Below, piece after piece: positions 5,914 through 12,714 of a stretch of DNA of 12,714 nt. Position 1 is the first letter of the stretch, and the number at the start of each line of letters is the position of its first letter. Position numbers and translations under genes: made by a program. Under the pieces are notes generated by a model. It was not told the DNA's origin. It worked only from the letters and a program-made list of their open reading frames with translations, and ran no database searches. Origin of the DNA: Chloroflexi bacterium RBG_16_72_14 (GTDB taxonomy: Bacteria > Chloroflexota > Limnocylindria > Limnocylindrales > CSP1-4); the NCBI GenBank assembly GCA_001797035.1, contig MGOE01000133.1, positions 21,745 through 34,458 of the forward strand, in the 5' to 3' direction.

Positions 5914-7914
5914 TCAGCGCAGGACGACGAACGCGTCCACACCCACCATGGGGCGACCCGCCGTGCCCTCGACCACCACCCGCAGCGTGTGGCTGCCGGC
6001 GGCGGACCAGTGCTTGCGATACACGATCCGGGCCGGCTGGTCGACGGATGACGCGAGGTCCACCGTCGCGACGAGCGTGCCGTCGAGGTACACCGTCGCC
6101 CGGCCCAAACCGGGGCCGCGCTCCGCGATCCACGCGACATCGCGCCCCGAGAACGAGAGCGTGGCCCGTGCACCCGCGGCATCGGCCTCGTGCAGCGCGC
6201 CACCGATCGCGGTCGGGTCGGGGGCGACCGTCCACGCGCCTGCGTAGACGACGGAGGACGCGCCGTCGGCCACGACCCGCGGGCGGAACGTGGGGCCGTA
6301 GTCCCAGTAGCCCACGTTGCCGTACTTGTCGATCGCGCGCACCCGGTAGCGGTACGAGTGCCCCGGCGTGAGCGACTGCGCGAGCTCCTTCACCTTCTTT
6401 GACAGGATCCGCTTCCACGCCCCGCCGTCCACGCTCCGCTCGAGCTGGTAGCGGTCGATGCCCCAGCCCCGGTCCGACCCGTCCCACGTGATCGTGACGG
6501 GGACCAGCGTGCCGAGGGTCCCGGTGCCGATGCGCTGCGCGGGCGCGGTGGTGTTGGGCCGATAGCGGTCCCTGCGGCGTACGGGCGGGTCGTAGCAGGC
6601 GGACCAGACCCTTGACTTCGTGGTGTCGGAGTTCCAGCACACCGTCACGTTCCCGGTGACCGACGGTGTGAAGGTGAAGCTGCTGCCACCCTGCTGCTGC
6701 TTGACGGCGTCGCCCGGGTAGTCGGCAAGCCACGTGCCCCCCGACAGTGGTGCGCCTGCGACCGCGTACGCACGGTACGTGGTGGGCTCGCCGAGCACGA
6801 GGACGTAATCCTCGGGCAGCACGTACACCATCGGCAGGTTGGACGACGTGATGTGCCGGCTGGTGGAGCCGACCACCGGCTCGATCGCAGGCTCCTCCGG
6901 TGAGGCGCCGATCGACTCGTCGATGAAGTCCTCGCCTGGGAGCTCGACGCGGTAGCTGACCATCACCTGGCGGTATGGCATCCAGGGGAGCGTGAACGAT
7001 CTTGGGCTGCAGAAGCCTGCGGAGGCGGGGCCGTAGGTGTTGAAGAAGCCGAAGGTCTCGTCCCTGTCACCCCAGTAGAGCGAGCGGTCGTTGCCCCACA
7101 TGACCTCCCAGTAGCAGCTCGTCCCCGACGGGAAGGACACCGGTGCCGGGAACTGCGGGGTCAGGGTGATGGTCTGGCCGGTCACCGGCACGTCGGGCGA
7201 AACCCTGATCGGGGCCCGGACCGTGATGCTCGTCGCGACACTCTTCACGGCCGACCAGTTGCCGGCCCCGTCGCGTGCCTGGACGTACAGGGTTCGCGGC
7301 CCGAGCCTCGAGCTGCCGCCCTGCGCCGGATCAAGGAATCGCCAGTCGATGGCGTCCGACCACGCGATCGGCGGGCTCCACGTGGTGCCGTTGCTCGACA
7401 GCCGGACGTGCGACATCGGCCAGCCGTCGGCGGACGGGACCGAGACAGGGCGGACGGCGTCGAACGGGTCGAGGTCCTCCGGCCAGCCGATCTGGCCGAT
7501 GACCGGGATCTGGCGGTCGAGCACGACGCCGACGGCATCGGCGACGCCCAGGTTGCCGGCCGCGTCACGCCACACGACCGAAATCCAGTGCTCGCCGTCA
7601 CCCCACTCGGGGAACGGCTCCGGCAACAGGGCGAACTCGATGGCCTCCGCGTATGCCACCGGATCACCGTAGCTGCCGTTGTGGATGACCTGCACGGAGA
7701 CCACGCCGACGTCATCGGTCGCCGGCACGTGAAGGGTGACGAGGGGGTCCGAGGTGTATCCGGATCCGTCGTTGATCGTCAGCGTGCCGACCGGGGGCGT
7801 GACGTCGACCGGATCCTCGGCGAGCACGGGGATGGCGGCCACGGCCAGCAGCGCCACGATGCTCACGCCGCCCGCCAACAGCGCCCCGACGACCCGACCC
7901 GACCATCCGTGCAT
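5914..7914 (-). CDS. Large secreted multidomain Ig-like/Fn3 protein
   Basis: A 666-residue exported protein. A signal peptide (hydrophobic about 9-30, likely cut after VLA at about 32) precedes two related Ig-like modules (about 36-133 and 135-232), each ending with a D-G/A-A-G-N motif: WRDAAGNLG (115-123) and ARDGAGNWS (213-221). Residues about 235-450 form a region I cannot assign, with Cys267, 302, 426 and 440 probably paired in disulfides. A fibronectin-III-like module (about 468-540) carries TWDGSDRGWGIDRYQLERS and YRYRVRAIDKYGNVG. The C-terminal 115 residues (about 552-666) look like a beta-sandwich of the carbohydrate-binding type (YLDGTLVATVDL, HTLRVVVEG, VGVDAFVVL). No catalytic motif, sortase signal or C-terminal anchor is seen, so adhesion or surface binding is inferred. 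Start is ATG 7914 with only a weak GGGGGTG upstream. It may form a unit with the lipoprotein gene 73 bases downstream. Confidence 0.9.
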   Translation of the reverse strand: MHGWSGRVVGALLAGGVSIVALLAVAAIPVLAEDPVDVTPPVGTLTINDGSGYTSDPLVTLHVPATDDVGVVSVQVIHNGSYGDPVAYAEAIEFALLPEPFPEWGDGEHWISVVWRDAAGNLGVADAVGVVLDRQIPVIGQIGWPEDLDPFDAVRPVSVPSADGWPMSHVRLSSNGTTWSPPIAWSDAIDWRFLDPAQGGSSRLGPRTLYVQARDGAGNWSAVKSVATSITVRAPIRVSPDVPVTGQTITLTPQFPAPVSFPSGTSCYWEVMWGNDRSLYWGDRDETFGFFNTYGPASAGFCSPRSFTLPWMPYRQVMVSYRVELPGEDFIDESIGASPEEPAIEPVVGSTSRHITSSNLPMVYVLPEDYVLVLGEPTTYRAYAVAGAPLSGGTWLADYPGDAVKQQQGGSSFTFTPSVTGNVTVCWNSDTTKSRVWSACYDPPVRRRDRYRPNTTAPAQRIGTGTLGTLVPVTITWDGSDRGWGIDRYQLERSVDGGAWKRILSKKVKELAQSLTPGHSYRYRVRAIDKYGNVGYWDYGPTFRPRVVADGASSVVYAGAWTVAPDPTAIGGALHEADAAGARATLSFSGRDVAWIAERGPGLGRATVYLDGTLVATVDLASSVDQPARIVYRKHWSAAGSHTLRVVVEGTAGRPMVGVDAFVVLR

Positions 7915-7981
7915 CTGGCACCCCCACCGCGTTGAGGCCGGGCGTCGCCCGCCGAGGATGGCAGGCTACACCAGGCGTGAA

Positions 7982-7998
7982 CGGCCCGGCACGGGCCG
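7982..7998. terminator. Perfect 7-bp GC hairpin (second of a pair) upstream of the Ig/Fn3 gene
   Basis: CGGCCCG (7982-7988) and CGGGCCG (7992-7998) pair around the 3-base loop GCA. It lies in the 152-base gap after the small membrane protein gene (stop at 8067) and before the Ig/Fn3 gene (ATG 7914). On the minus strand it is followed by TTCACG rather than a U-run, so factor-independent termination would be weak. With the neighbouring hairpin it may still insulate the two genes. Confidence 0.4.
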
Positions 7999-8017
7999 AA
8001 CGGACGCCGGAATCGGG

Positions 8018-8040
8018 AGGCCCGGCGGGTGGCCGGGCTT
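8018..8040. terminator. GC hairpin (first of a pair) after the small membrane protein gene
   Basis: GCCCGGC (8020-8026) and GCCGGGC (8032-8038) form a perfect 7-bp stem around GGGTG, extended by a wobble pair and an A-T pair to 9 positions. On the minus strand it starts 26 bases past the TGA of the 111-residue gene at 8067, a good place for a terminator. The U-run is missing, as is common in very GC-rich genomes. Confidence 0.45.
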
Positions 8041-8066
8041 CGGGGGCGGACGCGACGCGCGGCGGG

Positions 8067-8402
8067 CTACTCCCCGACGACGCTCCAGATCAGGCCCATC
8101 ATGATGAAGAAGCCGCTGAACATGGCGATCAGCCCCAGGCCGCCGTAGGGCGAGCTGGCGCCCTCGTGGGGGACGAGCTGGAGCCCGACCCCGAACACGA
8201 CCGCCCAGAGCACGAACAGCATGGTGAACAAGAGCTTGGCGTTGGGGCCCGTGATCCGCCGCGCCCAGCCGTGGCGGCCGCCCTCGGCGACCATGGCCGA
8301 GCGGAGGAACACGAACACGAACCCCGCGGCGATCGCCGCGGCGCCAAGCAGGATCACGAGGTTGTTCGGGAAGTCCTGGAACCAGATCGTGAAGATCGTC
8401 AC
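8067..8402 (-). CDS. Small integral membrane protein, three predicted helices
   Basis: A 111-residue hydrophobic protein with likely membrane helices at about 13-33 (NLVILLGAAAIAAGFVFVF), 56-76 (KLLFTMLFVLWAVVFGVG) and 86-108 (GGLGLIAMFSGFFIMMG). A basic loop (RHGWARRITGPNAK, 43-56) would face the cytoplasm. I do not recognise a named family. I chose GTG at 8402 (MTIFTIWFQDFPNN) because GAGG lies 9 bases upstream; a GTG 39 bases earlier (8441) would add a Pro/Arg-rich head. It is divergent from the MMPL gene across 223 bases, and GC hairpins follow its stop. Confidence 0.75.
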   Translation of the reverse strand: MTIFTIWFQDFPNNLVILLGAAAIAAGFVFVFLRSAMVAEGGRHGWARRITGPNAKLLFTMLFVLWAVVFGVGLQLVPHEGASSPYGGLGLIAMFSGFFIMMGLIWSVVGE

Positions 8403-8625
8403 GCGGGAGATCCTCGACCGAGGGGTTGGGCGGCCAGACACCGCACCCGTGGGCCCGGCCGGACGATGCTAGCAGAACGTCGGACGACCGGATTGCCGCA
8501 CCGCGCCCCACGGATCGGACGCCCCGGACGCCCCGTGGACGCGCCCCGGCCTACCGGCCGAATCGGGGTCGCCGGACGATCGCCGACAACATGCTACTGT
8601 CCGCCCGCATGTTGATGGGCCGGCC
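8403..8625. promoter_or_regulatory. Divergent intergenic region between the small membrane protein and MMPL genes
   Basis: These 223 bases must carry start signals for both divergent genes if each is independently transcribed. I found no convincing -35/-10 pair. The best single boxes are TAGCAT on the minus strand near 8468-8473 and TACTGT on the plus strand near 8594-8599, both without a good partner. The MMPL GTG has no clear ribosome-binding site either, so a short or leaderless transcript starting near 8605-8626 is possible. Confidence 0.3.
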
Positions 8626-10893
8626 GTGACCTTCGATCGCCTGGGCCGATTCGCCGTCCGCCGGCGCTGGTGGATCGTCGCAGCGTGGGCGGCGCTCCTG
8701 CTGCTCGCCATCCCGTTCGCCCCGCGGGCGCCGGCAGCCCTGTCGGCCGGTGGCTTCATCCTCGACGACCTCGAATCCGCGCGCGCGAAGCAGGTCCTGC
8801 GGGACGAGCTGGGAGTCGAGCCGTCGGCGTTCGTGCTGGTGTACACCTCCGAGGCGCTGACGGCGGGTACCCCGGACTGGCTGGCCGCCGTGGCCGAAGC
8901 GACCCGCGACGTCGCGACGGCACCCCACGTGACCCGCGTCCTGTCGCACGCCGTCGCCCCGCGCCAGGTCTCCGCGGACGGCAGGACAGCCTACGACATC
9001 GTGTTCCTCGACCTGCCGCCGGACGACTCCCCGGACGCGATCCCGATGGTCGCGGAGCGCCTGCGCGAGGTGCCCGGACTCACCGTCCGGATCGGCGGCG
9101 GGCCGGCGTTCTACGGCGATGTCCAGGAGGTCACCGAATCGGACCTGCAGCGCAGCGAGCTCATCTCGCTGCCGCTCGCCGCGCTGGCCCTGCTGCTGGT
9201 GTTCGGCTCCCTGGTCGCCGCGGGCATCCCGCTCGCCGTGGGCGGTGCCGCGGTGCTGGTGGCGTTGGCCGGCATCTTCGTCGTCGCCTCGCTGACGCCG
9301 ATGAGCATCTTCGTGCTCAACCTGGCGACCCTCCTCGGCCTCGGGCTGGGCGTGGACTACTCGCTCCTGATGACCAGCCGGTTCCGCGAGGAGCTCGCCC
9401 ACCGCGACGGCCCGGACCGCGTCGCCGAGGCCGTGCGGGTGACCGTCGTCACCGCCGGCCGGGCGGTGTTCTTCTCGGGGCTGACCGTGCTGCTCGGGCT
9501 CCTGGGCCTCGTCCTGTTCGAGTTCATGATCCTGCGCTCGGTCGGCATCGCCGGGGCGATCGTGGTCGGCCTCGCGGTCGCGGCCGCGGTGACGTTGCTG
9601 CCCGCAATCCTCGCCATCGTGGGGACCCGGATCGACGCGCTGGCCGTTCGCAGGGTCGCCGTGGAGCCGGGCGCCGACGGACCGTGGGCTCGCCTCGCGC
9701 GCCGCGTGATGCAGCGCCCCGTCGCCGTCCTCGTGCCCACGCTCGCGGTCCTGCTCGTGCTCGGCGTGCCCTTCCTCCACGTCCGGTTCAACGCCCCGGA
9801 CGCGACGATCCTCCCGTCCTCGGTCCCGTCCCGCGAGGCCTACGACGTCCTCGTCCGCGAGTTCGGGGAGGGCGAGTTCGCGCCCCTCGTCGTCGCCGTC
9901 CGGACCACGGGCGACGCCACGACAGCCGGGAACCTCGCCTCGCTGTACGACTACTCGCGGCGGCTCGCCGCCGACCCGCGGGTGAGCCGGGTGGCCAGCG
10001 TGGTCGACGTGGACCCGCGGCTCACCCTCGCCCAGTACCAGCTGCTGTACGCGTCGCCCGGCGGACCGCCGGACCGGTTCGTCTCAGCGTCGCTCGAAGC
10101 GACGACGAAGGGCGACCTGACCGCGTTCACGGTGGTCACGCCGTTCGGTCCCAACCGCGACGAGGGACGGGCGCTGGTCCGCGAGATGCGCGCGGCGACC
10201 GGGCCCCTCGCGGCGCCGGAGGGCGTGTCCGTCCTGGTCGGGGGTGGCGCCGCGGACGTGGACGACGTCGTGTCGCGCGTGTGGGCGGACTTCCCGCGGT
10301 CCGCGGGGTTCATCGTCGTGACCACGTTCCTCGTCCTGTTCGTGCTCCTGCGCTCGGTGGTCCTGCCGGTCAAGGCACTGGTGATGAACACCCTCTCGAT
10401 CGTGGCCAGCTTCGGCGCCCTGGTGTGGATCTTCCAGGACGGCAACCTGTCGGTGCTGCTGGGCTTCCAGCCGCTGGGGTTCGTCGAGACCACGCAGCCC
10501 GTGATCATGTTCTGCGTCCTGTTCGGGCTGTCGATGGACTACGAGGTCTTCCTCCTGTCGCGGATGAAGGAGGCCTGGGACCGGACGGGCGACAACACCG
10601 AGGCGGTGGCACGGGGGCTCGAGCGATCGGGCCGCATCGTGTCCTCGGCCGCGTTGATCGTCGTGGTCGTCGCCGGGTCGTTCGCGTTCGCGGACATCGT
10701 GCTGATCAAGGCGTTGGGCGTGGGCGTGGCGATCGCCGTGGCCCTGGACGCGACCGTGGTCCGGGCGCTGCTGGTGCCGGCCACGATGCGGCTCCTCGGC
10801 CGCTGGAACTGGTGGCTGCCGGCTCGGCTGGAGCGGGCCCTGCGCGGAGTCCTGCCGCGGAGTGAAGCCGAGGTGGAGGCCGCCGTCAGATGA
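8626..10893 (+). CDS. MMPL/RND-superfamily exporter
   Basis: A 755-residue inner-membrane transporter of the MMPL type, which uses the proton gradient to export lipids or other hydrophobic compounds. TM1 (about 16-33) is followed by an extracytoplasmic porter domain (about 37-178), five helices (about 179-335), TM7 (about 365-383), a second porter domain (about 385-555) and five more helices (about 556-720). Each half has the Asp-Tyr pair used for proton relay: GLGVDYSLLMTSRF (240-253, Asp244-Tyr245) and FGLSMDYEVFLLSRM (633-647, Asp638-Tyr639). LDATVVRALLVPA (707-719) and GRWNWWLP (725-732) are standard C-terminal family motifs. It is smaller than mycobacterial MmpL3 and lacks a long cytoplasmic tail, so it resembles the YdfJ-like branch. 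Start is GTG 8626; no strong ribosome-binding site precedes it. Its TGA overlaps the ATG of the next gene, so the lipoprotein is probably made with it. Confidence 0.95.
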   Translation: MTFDRLGRFAVRRRWWIVAAWAALLLLAIPFAPRAPAALSAGGFILDDLESARAKQVLRDELGVEPSAFVLVYTSEALTAGTPDWLAAVAEATRDVATAPHVTRVLSHAVAPRQVSADGRTAYDIVFLDLPPDDSPDAIPMVAERLREVPGLTVRIGGGPAFYGDVQEVTESDLQRSELISLPLAALALLLVFGSLVAAGIPLAVGGAAVLVALAGIFVVASLTPMSIFVLNLATLLGLGLGVDYSLLMTSRFREELAHRDGPDRVAEAVRVTVVTAGRAVFFSGLTVLLGLLGLVLFEFMILRSVGIAGAIVVGLAVAAAVTLLPAILAIVGTRIDALAVRRVAVEPGADGPWARLARRVMQRPVAVLVPTLAVLLVLGVPFLHVRFNAPDATILPSSVPSREAYDVLVREFGEGEFAPLVVAVRTTGDATTAGNLASLYDYSRRLAADPRVSRVASVVDVDPRLTLAQYQLLYASPGGPPDRFVSASLEATTKGDLTAFTVVTPFGPNRDEGRALVREMRAATGPLAAPEGVSVLVGGGAADVDDVVSRVWADFPRSAGFIVVTTFLVLFVLLRSVVLPVKALVMNTLSIVASFGALVWIFQDGNLSVLLGFQPLGFVETTQPVIMFCVLFGLSMDYEVFLLSRMKEAWDRTGDNTEAVARGLERSGRIVSSAALIVVVVAGSFAFADIVLIKALGVGVAIAVALDATVVRALLVPATMRLLGRWNWWLPARLERALRGVLPRSEAEVEAAVR

Positions 10894-12071
10894 GCCGTCG
10901 CCCGTCGTCGCGTCCCCGCGCCACCCTGCTCGGGCTGCTCGCGCTCGTGGTCGCCGCCTGCAGCGGGCCGGTGCTCGCGAACCCGCCGGCCGGGCACCCG
11001 GTCGTGACCCCGGCACCCGCGCCAACCGCCCGGCCGGCCGATCCCCAGCCGGTCGTGCTCCCCCGCGACGATGCGCCCCACGACCGCCTGACGGAGTGGT
11101 GGTACTACACGGGCCACCTGAGCGACAAGGCTGGCGGCCGGTGGGGGTTCGAGTTCGTGATCTTCCGGGCCGAGCGTGGCGGGTTCCCCGTCAGCTGGGC
11201 CTCGCACCTGGCGCTGACCGACGAGGCGGGGGGGCGGTTCCACTACGCCCAGCGGTCGGAGGTCGGGCCCCAGGTGAACCTCGCGACAGGGGCCGACGGC
11301 GGCCCCGCCTTCGCGTTCGGTATCCGCGGCATCGACATCGGCGACCCCTCGACGCTCACCCGGGCTCCCTGGTCCATGACCGGGCTGGACGGCGTCGACA
11401 CCCTCCTCGCCGAGGCCACGGCGCCGGAGTCATCGGGCGACGCGGTGGACGGCTTCGGCCTGTCGCTGGGTCTCCGGGCCACCAAGCCGCCGGTGCTCCA
11501 CGACGGCGACGGCTACGTGGACTTCGGGCCCGCCGGCGGCTCGTACTACGACTCGCGCACCGCGATGACGGCAGCCGGGACGGTGACGGTCGGCAGCCGG
11601 GAGCTGGCCGTGGAGGGATTCGCGTGGTTCGACCACCAGTGGGGCGACTTCATCGCCGTGGGGGCGGGCGGCTGGGACTGGTTCGCGGTCAACCTGGACG
11701 ACGGAACGGACGTCACGCTGTCGCTGGTCCGGGCCGCGGACGGCAGCTACCCGCTCGTCTACGGGACGCTGGTGGACGGCGACGGAGCGGCGAGGAACCT
11801 CGGCGCCGACGCGTTCACCGTCGAGGTCGACGCCGAATGGACGAGCCCGACGACCGGCGCGACGTACCCGGCGGGCTGGACCATCACGGTGCCGGGCGAG
11901 GACATGGCGATCGAGCTCCGGCCCACCGTCCCGCACCAGGAGCTGGACACGCGGGCGACGACCGGCGTCGTGTACTGGGAGGGATCGCAGCGGGTGACGG
12001 CCACCCGCGCCGGGGTGATGCTGGGCGGCCGCGGCTACGTCGAGCTGACGGGATACGCGGCTGGGCCGTAG
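10890..12071 (+). CDS. Lipoprotein with CrtC/AttH-type lipocalin-like domain
   Basis: A 393-residue protein starting at ATG 10890, which overlaps the MMPL stop as ATGA; GGAGG lies 10 bases upstream inside the MMPL gene. The signal peptide ends in a lipobox VAAC (lipid on Cys24), followed by a Pro/Ala linker to about 55. The rest is the two-part lipocalin-like domain shared by carotenoid 1,2-hydratase CrtC and AttH: TEWWYYTGHL (68-77), FEFVIFRAERG (87-97), WASHLALTD (103-111), FAWFDHQWGDF (244-254), GWDWFAVNLDDG (261-272), VVYWEGS (360-366) and GRGYVELTGY (380-389). AttH proteins normally accompany ABC permeases of the AttEFGH system. Here the partner is an MMPL pump. Annotation pipelines may call this a carotenoid hydratase, but surface lipidation and the absence of carotenoid genes make a hydrophobic-ligand chaperone or exporter partner more likely (inference). 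Confidence 0.92.
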   Translation: MSRRPSSRPRATLLGLLALVVAACSGPVLANPPAGHPVVTPAPAPTARPADPQPVVLPRDDAPHDRLTEWWYYTGHLSDKAGGRWGFEFVIFRAERGGFPVSWASHLALTDEAGGRFHYAQRSEVGPQVNLATGADGGPAFAFGIRGIDIGDPSTLTRAPWSMTGLDGVDTLLAEATAPESSGDAVDGFGLSLGLRATKPPVLHDGDGYVDFGPAGGSYYDSRTAMTAAGTVTVGSRELAVEGFAWFDHQWGDFIAVGAGGWDWFAVNLDDGTDVTLSLVRAADGSYPLVYGTLVDGDGAARNLGADAFTVEVDAEWTSPTTGATYPAGWTITVPGEDMAIELRPTVPHQELDTRATTGVVYWEGSQRVTATRAGVMLGGRGYVELTGYAAGP

Positions 12072-12083
12072 CCCCGGGGGCGG

Positions 12084-12714
12084 TCACCCGCCCAGGAGCA
12101 CGTCCGGGAAGTCGACCGCCGGCAGCTCCGCGCCCATGCCCGCGGCGAGCGTGCGGGATGCCGTGTCGAGCTCCGGGATCCGCGCCAGGAGGACCATGAC
12201 GCGCTGGGCGGTCTTGCGGTAGGCGTTGGCGCTCTTGACGGATGCGGCAAGCCCGGCATCGAGCTCGCCCGTCAGCGAGTCGTAGAACGCGGTCAGCGCG
12301 GCCTGCTGCTCTGACGCCTCGGCCCACGAGCCGAGGGAGGGCACCATCGCGGCCGCCGCGCGCGTGTCCGCGCTCATCCGCCGGAGCACGGTCACGACGT
12401 CGGGGACGGCGAGCTTCTTCGCGGTGAGGGCGCGGGAAAGCGGCTCCGCCTGGGCCGCGATGCGCCCATTGAGGGTCGTGGTGCCCCGCAGGGCGGCCAG
12501 AGACTTCGAAGCGACGGCCGGCGGGATCGGGGTCGGCCCGGGCGGCTGGCTGGCGGTGACGGTTGCGGCCGCGGGGCTCGCCTGGCGGGGCGTCGTGAGG
12601 CCGACCAGCACGCCGCCGACGACGACGCCGGCGAGCAGCCCGGCGCCCACGAGCATCGACGCCTTGCGGACTGGGACGTCGAGCAGCAGCCGCTGGCCGC
12701 AGCCTTCGCAGCGG
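12084..12714 (-). CDS. Membrane-anchored protein with N-terminal zinc-ribbon-like motif, 5' end cut off by window edge
   Basis: The frame stays open from the right edge to TGA at 12084, giving 209 visible residues. Although an ATG occurs at 12656, the codons before it read RCEGCGQRLLLDVPVRKAS, a CxxC knuckle of the kind found in zinc ribbons, so the true start lies beyond the window. A membrane helix follows (LVGAGLLAGVVVGGVLVGL, visible residues 21-39), then a Pro/Ala/Thr linker (about 42-66), then a largely helical domain (about 68-205: LAALRGTTTLNGRIAAQ, LTAFYDSLTGELDAG, VMVLLARIPELDTAS). Zinc ribbon, single helix and outer domain imply a cytoplasmic N terminus and extracytoplasmic C terminus. 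I do not recognise the outer domain. The gene is convergent with the lipoprotein gene, with only 12 bases between their stop codons and no space for a separate terminator. Confidence 0.8.
   Translation of the reverse strand, partial: RCEGCGQRLLLDVPVRKASMLVGAGLLAGVVVGGVLVGLTTPRQASPAAATVTASQPPGPTPIPPAVASKSLAALRGTTTLNGRIAAQAEPLSRALTAKKLAVPDVVTVLRRMSADTRAAAAMVPSLGSWAEASEQQAALTAFYDSLTGELDAGLAASVKSANAYRKTAQRVMVLLARIPELDTASRTLAAGMGAELPAVDFPDVLLGG

Noticed and set aside
4410..6371. 653-residue plus-strand reading frame over the lipoprotein gene
   Set aside because: It spans parts of three minus-strand genes and their regulatory gaps and reads into a long Arg-rich tail. It is not a plausible protein.
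8551..9780. 409-residue minus-strand reading frame opposite the MMPL gene
   Set aside because: It is antisense to the TM1 to TM7 region and is dominated by Glu, His, Gln, Arg and Asp, the mirror image of hydrophobic codons.
10890..12071. Carotenoid biosynthesis gene crtC
   Set aside because: The fold matches, but the protein is a surface lipoprotein coupled to an MMPL pump, and no carotenoid genes are near, so the enzyme name is not supported.
12072..12083. Bidirectional terminator between the convergent genes at the right end
   Set aside because: Only 12 bases separate the two stop codons and no extended stem can form there; any terminator would have to lie inside a coding sequence.
10862..12199. 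445-residue plus-strand reading frame overlapping the CrtC/AttH lipoprotein
   Set aside because: It is a shifted-frame shadow rich in Arg, Gly and Pro; the lipoprotein frame has signal peptide, lipobox and domain motifs.

Overview
The window is very GC-rich, with GTG starts and mostly short intergenic gaps. The mix of genes (actinobacterial-type rhodanese, lysine 2,3-aminomutase, MMPL exporter, secreted Ig/Fn3 protein, lipoproteins with Pro/Ala/Thr linkers) suggests an uncultured Chloroflexota-like (Limnocylindria-type) or actinobacterial chromosome. That assignment is an inference from composition and gene style; nothing here is a taxonomic marker. I see no rRNA, tRNA, CRISPR array, insertion sequence or phage gene.

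Minus-strand block 1 (positions 4690 down to 1). A lysine 2,3-aminomutase (kamA) is preceded by a recognisable promoter (-35 TAGACG, 17-nt spacer, -10 TATGAT) and two overlapping inverted repeats just downstream of the expected transcription start. It is followed in the same direction by an MFS transporter, an 87-residue protein coupled to it by an ATGA overlap, a 151-residue unknown protein, and a two-domain rhodanese (thiosulfate/3-mercaptopyruvate sulfurtransferase) whose 3' end is cut by the window edge. Gaps of 67, -4, 33 and 150 bases make a single operon plausible, at least through the 151-residue gene. No beta-lysine acetyltransferase (ablB/yodP) or lysine-fermentation gene lies in view, so the fate of the beta-lysine is open; the transporter is the natural candidate partner.

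Minus-strand block 2 (8402 down to 4800). This holds a small three-helix membrane protein, a 666-residue secreted protein built of Ig-like, orphan, Fn3-like and beta-sandwich modules, and a 346-residue lipoprotein. Two strong GC hairpins separate the small membrane protein from the secreted protein.

Plus-strand block (8626 to 12071). An MMPL/RND-type exporter overlaps by ATGA with a lipoprotein carrying a CrtC/AttH-type lipocalin-like domain. The pair looks like an envelope export or lipid-handling unit and is the most suggestive system in the window. It is divergent from the small membrane protein gene (223 bases between starts).

Right edge (12084 to 12714, minus). This is the 3' part of a gene for a membrane-anchored protein with a zinc-ribbon-like CxxC motif before its transmembrane helix. 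It is convergent with the lipoprotein gene, only 12 bases away. The large antisense reading frames throughout are GC-driven shadows and are not annotated.
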